Below, piece after piece: positions 49,288 to 57,935 of a stretch of 64,000 nt of DNA. The stretch covers positions 21,815,718-21,879,717 of the forward strand of contig NC_046673.1 of the NCBI RefSeq assembly GCF_003369915.1, written 5' to 3'. Each line of letters opens with the position of its first letter. The first letter of the stretch is position 1. Below the pieces are notes generated by a model, which had not been told where the DNA came from, searched no databases, and saw only the letters and a list, made by a program, of their open reading frames with translations. The translations under genes and the position numbers were made by a program. This stretch comes from Drosophila miranda (taxonomy: Eukaryota; Arthropoda; Insecta; Diptera; Drosophilidae).

Positions 49288-51590
49288 ATCCGAACCTAAC
49301 AAGCAATCGTCATCCTTCGACCTGACCATCGACAACAAGGACTTTGACTATGGCATCTAGATTCTAGGTATATATCGGTATTAGGTTTAAGGATATACGC
49401 ATCCATTCATTTAGATAGTTGATACAAATAATTCCACTTGTTTATTATATATGCTAAGCTAAGTTTCGATCAATAAAACTTTATGAAAAATCATCCTTGC
49501 TTTATCCTGTATGGGGGAAATGATCCCGAATACAAAAAGGCGTGGCTCGCCCAGATGGGTTCACAAATAGCGGAGAAAACTAAACATTTATGATTGGGGG
49601 AAATTTCCTTGATCCTTGATTTTTCTGATCACGGTGGGCCATGACACGTCCCGATCGGGCCACAAATAAGGAAGAAAACAAGATATATATGTCTAGAGAA
49701 AATATCCTCTATCCTGAGTCCTTCATAAGGAATGCATTAGATCAAGGAAGCTTTTTCCGAACACAGGAAGCCGTCGCAGTTTCCAATCGGGTCACGAATA
49801 AGGAAGAAAGCAACAAAAGTTGTTTTTGTCAATTGGTATACAACAAATTATTGTTGTTGTACAACAACAATTCTCAATCTGCGACCGCTTAAATGGCCAA
49901 AATCGAACATTTCAGATTTCGGATACCAGGCGAACAGAAATTAGCAGAAGGTCGATATTTTTTTTAAAATTTATTTTTCCGTTTTTTACCTCCCAAAAGT
50001 ATGCAATATTTTTCATATTTTCTTTGGCCGCTCAAATGGCTAAAAACGGGAATTTCAAGTCTGGGATGCCAGGCAAACAGAAATCAGCAGAAGGTCGCTG
50101 TTTTTTTTGAATTGTTTGAGTTTTATTTTAAGCAAAAACAATAAAAATAATAAATTCTGAAATTCTCGTTTTTTGCCATTTGAGCGGCCAAAGAAAATAT
50201 AAAAAACGTTGCATACTTTTGGGTGGTAGAAAACGGAAAAAAACTAGCGATCTTCTGCTGGATTCTGTTCGCCTGGTATCCCCGTTTCGAAATTCTCGTT
50301 TTTTGCCAATTTGAGCGGCCGCAGATTGAGGGTTGTTGTTGTACAACAACAAAAAATTTGTGTACAACAATTGACAACAAAAACTTTTCTTGTTTTCTGC
50401 GTTTTGTGTGGCCCGACATAGCCGTGCGACGCCTTCCTGTGTTCGTAATAGCTTCCTTGATGCAATGCATTCCTTATCAAGGAGCAAGGATCAAGGATAT
50501 TTTCTCCAGACATATCTATCTTGTTTTCTCACTTACTTGTGCCCCGATCGGGGCGAGCCATTGCCCCCCGTGACCACGAAAATATCCTTGATCTTTCGGT
50601 AAGGACTCCAGCATCCCCAACCATACATATTTAGTTTTCTCGACCAGATCGGGACCTGCGACGGCTTCCTGGGATTGGAAAAATGTCCCTGATTTGATGG
50701 AGTCCTTATCAAAGACCAAGGATCAAGGATATTTTCTCATGCGACGTCTTCCTGGGTTCTGCATTCTTCTCAAGCATTCTCAGGTTCTGCATTCTCTAAT
50801 GCATTCCTTACCAAGGATCAAGGATATTTTGGCAAGACATATATATCTTGTTTTCTCCCTTATTTGTGAGCCTCCGGATCGGCCTGCCATGGCCCACCGT
50901 GATCAGAAAAATATTATAGATCCTTCGGTAAGGACTCCAACAACCCCAACCATACAAATTCAGTTTTTTCGGCTATTTTTGGGCCGATCTGAGCGTGCGA
51001 TGGCTTTCTACTACCGAAAAAGTGTCCCTGATTTTTTGGAGTCCTTATCAAGGATCAAAGACATTTTCCCCAATAAAAACCGACCTGGGCGTGCCAAGCC
51101 TTTTTGTAATCGGGATCGTTTCCCCCATAAAGGATACAACAAGAATGATTGTTCAATAGTTTTATTCATCAAAACTTAGCTTAGTATAAATATACAAGTG
51201 GAAAGCATTTGTATCTACTATCTAAATGAATAGACTCGTCTATCCTTAAACCTAACAACAAGGATATCAGCCTAGAATCTAGTAGCCCGCGTAGCCTCTC
51301 CCTTGGTCGCCATAGTCAAAGTCCTTGTTGTCGATGGTCAGGTCGAAGGGTGACGATTGCTTGACAGGTTCGGATCTTGCAAGGGGTGCGCTTCTCTCCT
51401 GTTGGGATACGATTCTGTCTGGCTGCGATAGGCTTCGCTCTGTCTCGAAGACGCGTCGGTAATGCTTGAATATGACTCCTTTTGGAGGGGGAAGTCGGAT
51501 ACGACTCGGTTTGTGGCATAACGTATGGTACAAAAGTCCTCTGTGAAGGAAGATGTAGTTTAAAATATGTCCACAATTGTAGACTGATTC
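49140..51590. repeat. Large quasi-palindrome (inverted repeat)
   Basis: Arm A (about 49170-49620, + strand) and arm B (about 51060-51490, reverse complement) share the 3' end of the same gene, including identical stretches such as CAGACAGAATCGTATCCCAA (A at 49242; B ending at 51421), the stop region, downstream sequence and a poly(A) signal (A: 49472-49477; B: 51163-51168). The interior is also inverted: AATGCATT..ATCAAGGAAGC at 49731 pairs with 50450-50470, and the perfect palindrome TTGTTGTTGTACAACAACAA occurs at 49851 and 50333. The inner axis is near 50.1 kb and the outer near 50.33 kb, because side B carries an extra tandem duplication (50487-50740 and 50811-51070). A transcript across it could fold into a long hairpin. 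Confidence 0.8.
49142..49362 (+). pseudogene. Arm A copy: 3' gene fragment
   Basis: A plus-strand copy of the last exon of the gene at 51279-51816. It retains the frame ending QSSSFDLTIDNKDFDYG, then Ile and TAG where the other copy has further residues, and a poly(A) signal follows at 49472. Upstream coding sequence and a start are lacking, so it is a fragment. The two copies differ by scattered substitutions, but this end of the reading frame is kept, which may mean the duplication is recent or that the sequence is constrained. Confidence 0.55.
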
Positions 51591-51816
51591 ACTTACGCGT
51601 TTTGAAGCTGTAGCCCAGTGTTTGATTCGGCGGCGTATGAATGGGCGTCAGGGCTGGCTCATGATGACGTGACAATAGCCGAGCGCCAGAGTCAAAGAGC
51701 CTGGGATCTAATCCAGAAAGCTCGCAGATTTTGCCTCCTGCATCTATCCTCCCTCTAGGATGGTAGGACCATTGCTGATCAGATCTATATCTATAACCTC
51801 TTAATGGCTAACATCG
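51279..51816 (-). CDS. Unrecognised Arg/Tyr/Ser-rich protein, C-terminal exons
   Basis: Two exons can be followed. The upstream one (about 51816-51595) reads PLRGYRYRSDQQWSYHPRGR and continues through GGKICELSGLDPRLFDSGAR to GYSFKT, with donor gtaagt near 51595. A 40-nt intron leads to the last exon (about 51555-51279), which in the frame-conserving reading ends SSPFDLTIDNKDFDYGDQGR and a short tail, TAG at 51281-51279. The acceptor is ambiguous (cagag), and a two-base shift gives a different C-terminus. No start was found: upstream DNA is occupied by repeats from 51837, so the gene may be 5'-truncated. A poly(A) signal lies at 51168-51163. The family is unknown. Confidence 0.45.
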
Positions 51817-51836
51817 ATTGCTTAGTAGGATTGTTT

Positions 51837-52280
51837 GGTTTTTTCTGTAAGCTACATATATCTCGAGTAAGCAGCGGCCGATCCGAGATTTTGATGCTGT
51901 TCGGCAGTCTGGATCCTCGCGATCCTGGAACAGTTGGTCCTTCGCCGATCTGGCCCTATTTGTCTGAGATATAGCCTTCTGAAGATTTAGATTTGCATAC
52001 CTTTGAAATACTGGTTTTTTCTGTAAGCTATATCTCGGATAAGCAGCGGCCGATCCGGGCGAGGCATGTCTTTTCGTGATCGGGAGAGTCCTGCAATTCG
52101 ACTGCCATCAGAAAAAGGGACATCACTTTTTTCACGATTTTCGCAAAAAATCATGATGGTTACATCATTAATTTGCCAAAAATCGGCCTCATTTTCGAAG
52201 TCGAGATTTTAATGCCGTTCGACAGTCTGGATCCTCGCGATCCTGGGACAGTTGGTCCTTCACCGATTCCATTTGTGCTA
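51837..52280. repeat. Two direct copies of a dispersed repeat
   Basis: GGTTTTTTCTGTAAGCTA followed by CTCG..TAAGCAGCGGCCGATCCG occurs at 51837 and again at about 52013. A second shared block (CAGTCTGGATCCTCGCGATC, then CTGG.ACAGTTGGTCCTTC) occurs at about 51903 and 52223. The second copy carries about 100 bp extra between the blocks. No coding potential was seen. This looks like a short non-autonomous element or its fragments, family not recognised. Confidence 0.6.
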
Positions 52281-52405
52281 GCCGCGATTTTTCTTTATTG
52301 TGGATAAACGGAGCTTATAATTGCGACAAATCAACTTAGTTAAATTAATCATTAGTTGGTGTCGCTCTGGATCTAATTACTAAACATAACAAAATCAGAA
52401 GCAAA

Positions 52406-52947
52406 ATGGGTAAATATGTGTGTGTGAGAAGTGTGAAAAGTGCGGCTAATAATTCTTACCATTCCGGAATCAGAGGGGACTGATCAGAATTCAATTTTCG
52501 CCCGTCTGAACTCAATCTACGGGAATCTTAACGGAGCATCGCCGCGCAGCGTAACAGTCCTTAAACCTAATTACCAAAAGAAACAGGTCGACAAGAAATG
52601 CTTGTACGTGGACGCCAACAACAGTGCGGAGAAAAAAGAGGAGGATATCGGATCCGATCTGCAATCGGAGAACATTATTATTAAGACATGCATATGCAAG
52701 CGTCCAGCGAAGGCCCTCGAGTGTGGTCGCTGCCACCACTACTTGCATGGACGCGTTGCCACAATATGCGAGAAGCATCCATCTGTAAGTTCTTGCCTAT
52801 ATTTTCCTTTGGTTGATTATGTTCTAAGACCCCATGTGCCCACAGGAAGCTTTCCTAATGGACTTTCGCCAGTGTCCCTACTGCTTGGCGAGCGCCAAAG
52901 TAATCAAGGAATCTAAAAAAAACTTGGGCTCAGATCCGTCAGATTGA
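52406..52947 (+). CDS. Small zinc-binding (RING/PHD-like) protein
   Basis: Three exons: 52406-52409 (only ATGG), 52474-52784 and 52846-52947, giving 138 aa. The 4-nt coding first exon is supported because the long frame lacks an ATG, while donor ATGG|gtaaat and acceptor aatcag|AGGGG give MEGTDQNSIFARLNSIYGNL in frame. The N-terminal half is polar. The C-terminal half has a Cys/His array: CICKR, then CGRCHHYLH, then CEKH and CPYC, spaced like a small treble-clef or cross-brace zinc fold. It probably binds a protein or nucleic acid, but the exact family is not recognised. The intact splicing and frame argue for a working gene inside an otherwise degraded neighbourhood. Confidence 0.65.
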
Positions 52948-53183
52948 GAACGCCATACTATCCGATAGTGATCTGTAAGCCGAGTTTGATACTCGTCACC
53001 AGCAGAATCAATTTACATTCAAAAATGTATATCTAGCAGTCAACTTAACGTGTTGAAAATACATCTGTGTTCAATTAATTAATGTGTTTTTTTTCGGGGT
53101 AGAAGTCTTTCTTTGTATTAATGTATGTAAAATAGCATCGGACACCCACGAACCCACATGACAGGCTTCATATTTACATGCGA
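52948..53183. other. Short AT-rich intergenic segment
   Basis: Likely the 3' end of the upstream zinc-binding gene. No other feature was recognised. Confidence 0.4.
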
Positions 53184-53893
53184 CTTAAGATGACGGAAAA
53201 GGAAACATGGCCTAGCTGGGTACAGCAGCAACGGGAGCACAAGAGCACCCCAACCAAGTGGATTACCGCCAAGTTAGTGCATTTAATTGAAGTGCTGTTT
53301 ACATTTGTATGCCCTTCTTTTTACATAAGAACTATAAACGCCTAGATCACCTTTTGACGGCAGGATGAGATCAGCAGAAGCATTGTCAACTGGCTGACAC
53401 TGGCTTGGGGGCTTCCAGATAAGTCACACCGTGTTATTCTATATGTATATTATGTATAGTTTGTGTGCTTCTTTTAACCCATCTACCATCTCAATTACAG
53501 TGCGGCTTTAACGCGTAGATTGTAGAGGCATCGCCCCATTCAAATGAGCAGAAGAATACATGGCACCGAAAGTAATTCAATCACTTAATAGGTCAGCACA
53601 CTTTGAAATTGATTTTCAAGGGCTCAATAGCACCACGTACATCCGCCGGACACATTGGTAAGTCGTCCTAACTCCTAGCTTTAGATTCCATTTGACTCTG
53701 TTTCTGGTTATTTTCTTACATCCTGTGCTGCAGTTTTCTCAACCACTTGCAAATCCATTGAATGGATTCATTTCTGCTTCTACCTCTTGGAGATCCGCAT
53801 TTTGGTGCTCCTGGTGCGCTCATCCGGTCAGAACTTAAGGAAATTGGCACGCAAGTTCGACTTAACCGGCAGTGTGACGCGTGGATAGGAGAT
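53184..53893 (+). pseudogene. Decayed multi-exon locus, unrecognised
   Basis: Coding-like pieces separated by intron-like gaps. An ATG-led segment (53184-53273, MRLKMTEKETWPSWVQQQRE then HKSTPTKWITAK) ends at gttagt. A block near 53367-53455 reads QDEISRSIVNWLTLAWGLPD. A block at about 53593-53662 reads LKLIFKGSIAPRTSAGHI, donor gtaagt. The last block (53734-53893) contains a hydrophobic stretch (CFYLLEIRILVLLV) and ends LARKFDLTGSVTRG and TAG. The third and fourth blocks join in phase. The first and second do not, and stops intervene. It may be a pseudogene, or a gene whose splicing I cannot resolve. Confidence 0.35.
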
Positions 53894-55545
53894 CGACAAG
53901 AGGCCACAAGTGGGAGTTGCGGGAAGAGAACCAGTCAACGGTGATGTGACGCTGCAGCGTTGAACCCTATGAATCTCCAGGTCGTGGCCACTATGAATGA
54001 CAGCCTTCGTTCGTAGAGATTCAACCTTTTGAAGAATGAACACTAGATAATATTTTGACTGGAATTCGTCTTTGCGCCATTTATATGATACAAATACCAG
54101 CTTCATCATACCGGGGGTATTCGAAATTATATCGCGTAAGGAATTTGGTCAAAAAACATTTAAATAGACACATTTAAATATATGTATATGACAAACGCTG
54201 TTGCATAAGGTGAGTCAAGCCTCTGCGCTGACCGGCCCATGGGCCATTGATCAGCCAAAGTATTTGCACACACCACGTCAAATCATCCTCATTATAATCA
54301 CTCCGATTTCCATTCAGATACCTGGCTGGGGCTGGCCTGCCCCAACACTAGCGATGCTTTGTAACCGTCATTCGAAACAGCTTTGACGCAGAAACAACAA
54401 GGTGCTAAAATGCCGATCGCTTTAAAAGTTGTGTGCTGTTATTGCTGCCTTTGATGGTCTTCAGATGAAGCTGAAACCGAAACCGAACCCGAACCCGAAC
54501 CCGAACCCGCCATGAACAACGACCAGGTAACGGGTCATCAGCAAATCGAGGAGAAGAGCCAAAGAGACTACTGGGTCTGAGGGCATGACAAGGTCTGGTC
54601 TGGTCTGGGTCTGGGGTCGGGGTAACATGCGCAACAACGCGCATTAAATAATTTATACAAAAATGCACACAAAATTAACAAATATCAAATTTTGTTGCAT
54701 GATATAATAATCCGGCTGACGACTCGACTCCGGTCCGGTGCCAATTCGTTTGTTTCCCAGAGAGCGCTAGAGATTGGGCCAATCGACACAAATGTATGTA
54801 TGCCTGAGCATACGAAGAGCTGTTGCAATCCGAGCGACCCAAGAGGCAGATGAAGATCCGATCCGATCCGACTCGATGGTCGTTAGCCTACCAGAGCCAA
54901 CGAAGCGCCCAAATCGATAATCGTATGCAAAGAGCCGGTCAGTCGCGGTTGCGGTCTCCGCCACCGTCGTCGTCACCGTCGACGTCGCGTCAGCTTGATA
55001 TTGGGATATGCTATGGGGGGCCGCCTTTGCCCTGCTTGACCCACGAAGCCAGCCCCCCGATCGGTCACCCTATGCTGGTGTTATCTTCTTGTAGTTTTTG
55101 TTATTTGTTTGCTTGTCCGCCGGCGTTGTTAGTGTTGCATATTATTTGGCCATTGAAGAAATAGATGAAGACGACGGCACTGGTAAAGGGTGTCTTATCG
55201 ACAAGCAATGTTATTATTACCCTCTCGTTGCTATCTTAACGCATTTCACAGAATGGTGTGCACCAGTGCAGAATGTGCTGTAAAGCTTTCATTGAGTAAA
55301 CGAGAGCGAACACAACACCCTGTATGAATGGAGGAGGGACTCCCATTCAGATGCGTGCGTGTGCTCAAACATCTCATGTGAGTTGCAAGAGCAGCAGAGA
55401 TACTACTCGTAGTAGCCTACGACGGCAGCTGACGTCACACATCTCTCCGTCGCCGTCGCCGTCGCCATCGCCATCTCTCGCGGGTTGCGTCGCCTCTAAC
55501 GGGAGTGGGCAATGTGGGCAATGGGAAACCCATATCCGATCTATG
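53894..55545. other. Intergenic region upstream of Gly-rich gene
   Basis: No supported gene. A hexamer-like CCGAAC repeat lies at about 54477-54512, with a CTGGGT/GGTCTG-rich stretch near 54570-54620, and GTCGCC(N) repeats near 55450-55475. The frame at 54823-55164 is not gene-like. The final few hundred bases should include control elements of the downstream gene. Confidence 0.45.
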
Positions 55546-55552
55546 TATAAAA
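55546..55552 (+). promoter_or_regulatory. TATA box and initiator of Gly-rich gene
   Basis: TATAAAA at 55546-55552 lies 33 nt before an initiator-like TCATTC whose A is at 55579. This is the usual Drosophila core-promoter spacing, and it predicts a 5' UTR of about 98 nt before the ATG at 55677. A strong TATA promoter suits a highly expressed, tissue-specific secreted product. Confidence 0.75.
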
Positions 55553-55676
55553 GCTTCGGGAAGCTCGAAGCTGGCATCATTCACTTCCCGGGAACAGCCC
55601 GACGCGCACAGGTGTTCCTTCCACACCCCACACACACAAATAGAGAATCTCGGACGGAGTCAACGGTTTAGCTAAC

Positions 55677-56758
55677 ATGAAGGTGAGTGGATCACTAGCC
55701 GGAATTTGGATAACGAACTAAACGGATATATACTAAACGGAACGGTTACTCTATCTGACGGTTAGGTCTTTATCTGTCTCTTGGCCACGGTCTGTGCCTG
55801 CAATGCCACCTTCCTGTCGTTACTAGGCGGCGGCGGAGGAGGAGTCGGCGGTGGCGGTGGAGGAAGTAAGACCACATACAATGTCATTGCCACGCCCAGC
55901 TCAGGAGGAGGTCATGGCGGCGGAGGTGGTGGCGGCGGCGGTGGTGGTGGTGGCGGACATGGATATGCTCATAGCCATGGCTATTCCCATGGAGGCGGTG
56001 GCGGAGGCGGAGGCTCGGCCCAGATCATCAAGGTCATTCTGCAAGAGGGCCAAGGCTACAGCAATGCTGGCGGCATCGCGGCTAGTGGACACAGCTATGG
56101 ACATGGCTATGCCAGCGGCCATGGTCACGGCCACAGCCACGGCTCCTATGGCGGTCAGCAGGAACAGATCTTTAAAGTTATCGAGCAAGCCCCGGCTCCG
56201 ATCCCAGTCTCATCTCCAGTTGCCTACCATGCAGTAAGCGGCGGCGGCGGCAGTGGCTACTCCTATGGCCAGGGTCACTCGTCCCACTCCTATGGACAGT
56301 CCTACGCTTCTGGCCATGGCTATGGCGGCTCCTCCTCCTACGATGTGCAGCAGTTTAATGCCATCCTGCCACAGATTCTCCAGCTGGTGTTGCAAGAGGA
56401 CGCCTTCGGTAGTGGCGGCGGCGGCTCAGCCGATTTGGGTGCCATTAACGGGCAGCTGATCAATGCTTTCGGCAGCAAGGGCAATGCCATCATCATGAAG
56501 GCCGATCAGGCCCAGGGCGCCTTCTTCAAGAGCGGCCACGTTGTGCAGCGCGGGACTCTGAAGGTGATGCGTGTCCAGGACAATCAGCAGCAACAGGTTC
56601 AGTCTGGTGCAGCTGCTAGTGGCTGGAGCAATGGTGGTTCCTCCCATGGGGGTGGCGGCTGGAGCAGCGGTGGTTCCGCTCCAAGCAGTGGCTGGAACAG
56701 TGGTGGCTCCGTTGCCAGCAGCGGCTGGAGCAGCGGTGGCCCCCCTTCTGCCTGGTAG
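55677..56758 (+). CDS. Secreted Gly/Ser/His-rich structural protein
   Basis: Two exons: 55677-55682 (ATGAAG) and 55766-56758, giving 332 aa. The start MKVFICLLATVCACNATFLS is a typical signal peptide, and a tiny first exon followed by a short intron is common in fly cuticle-type genes. The mature chain is mostly GGGG, GHGY/SYGHGY and GWSSGG repeats around less repetitive islands (QIIKVILQEGQGY, EQIFKVIEQAPAPIP, and FNAILPQILQLVLQEDAFGS to about residue 285). Such composition suggests an extracellular matrix, cuticle, eggshell or glue-like material. The specific family is not identified. A poly(A) signal AATAAA lies at 56925-56930. Long antisense frames here are mirrors of the repeats. Confidence 0.85.
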
Positions 56759-57935
56759 CTGCCTCTCTCTACCGGCTTAGTTAGCTAGACCAAATTAGTT
56801 ATTTTTTTCTATCAACTATCTATTATATTTTTTTTCATAGGCTAGTAGAAAAACAAAAACAATCATAAAAAGAAAACTCCCATGGGCCAATGGGCCTCTT
56901 CATTGTTAAATTAAATTATTTGTTAATAAAAAAAAACGAAAAATCAACGAAATGCAAAACAAAACGAAGATCTGTAACTTGTTGTGGGGGCTCCCCTCCC
57001 CACAATTCAAATGGTTTCTTATATCATTATATCACGACTTTCATTGGTCAATGATGGCCCTCAGCCCCAGCCCCAGCAACAGTTTGAATTGATTAACCAG
57101 CGAAGGCGTTGCGAACTGTGGTCCCAACTGTGAGCCCAATTCCAAAGAGGGGAAGTTTCCACGCAGGTCTACGACTGTGCAATGGCACCGTGAGATGCCT
57201 CACGACCTTCCAAACAAACACGTGTAGGTTCAGCTTGAAGTACTTACTTTGTGAAGGCAAGAAACACCACTAATTGACATCCATTTGATAGGATCACTCA
57301 CTCAGAAATCTACATACTATACATGGCCCTTATTGGTCTCCGACATAACTTGAGGATGTCACACATTCATTTCATTCCTATTAAAACCATTACTCATCAT
57401 TTTAGTGCGTAAGTATAACGATTCTATTGAATTATAATACGATTTACATGCATCATGCATCTTCAAACGTCTGTACGTACCATTCACATCCAAATGTTTC
57501 GTTTTTGTTTTACTTTCACTTCGCTCACGACGCGATCTTCTCATCTGTGTGTCACACAGCCGTGGGCCAAATTGATTTCGGATGTTTGACCCACTTACTT
57601 TGTTTCCTCTTCACAGATGAAAGAAGGTTGCCCAAGACATGAATGGTTGCGCGAATGATTATGATCTGTTGATCGTTTCAGATAGTACAGATAGTTTAAA
57701 ATACTTTTCAAAAGTACAATAATTTGATTTATTAGTAAAAAAAAGTAGTAATACACATTAGAATATCTACAAGAGTCCGTCCATCAATGCTCAGACTCTC
57801 GCAGTGAGTCCCATACCGATTGCCTTTAGCTGGTTGGTAGGTTTTAGTTAAGCACACGATAATACAGGCATGGACAAGCCATTTTGGTGGTGGTGTTAAT
57901 CCTAGGTTAGTAAATACTTGTGATGTTAATGCCGG
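56759..57935. other. Intergenic region between Gly-rich gene and RALGAPB
   Basis: A convergent interval. The first 180 bp is the 3' UTR of the Gly-rich gene. The rest is AT-rich, with no frame that looks coding. The RALGAPB 3' UTR occupies an unknown part of the right side. Confidence 0.5.

Noticed and set aside
57359..57642. Short frames between the Gly-rich gene and RALGAPB
   Set aside because: Low-complexity AT-rich DNA with no splice-compatible partners and no recognisable motif.
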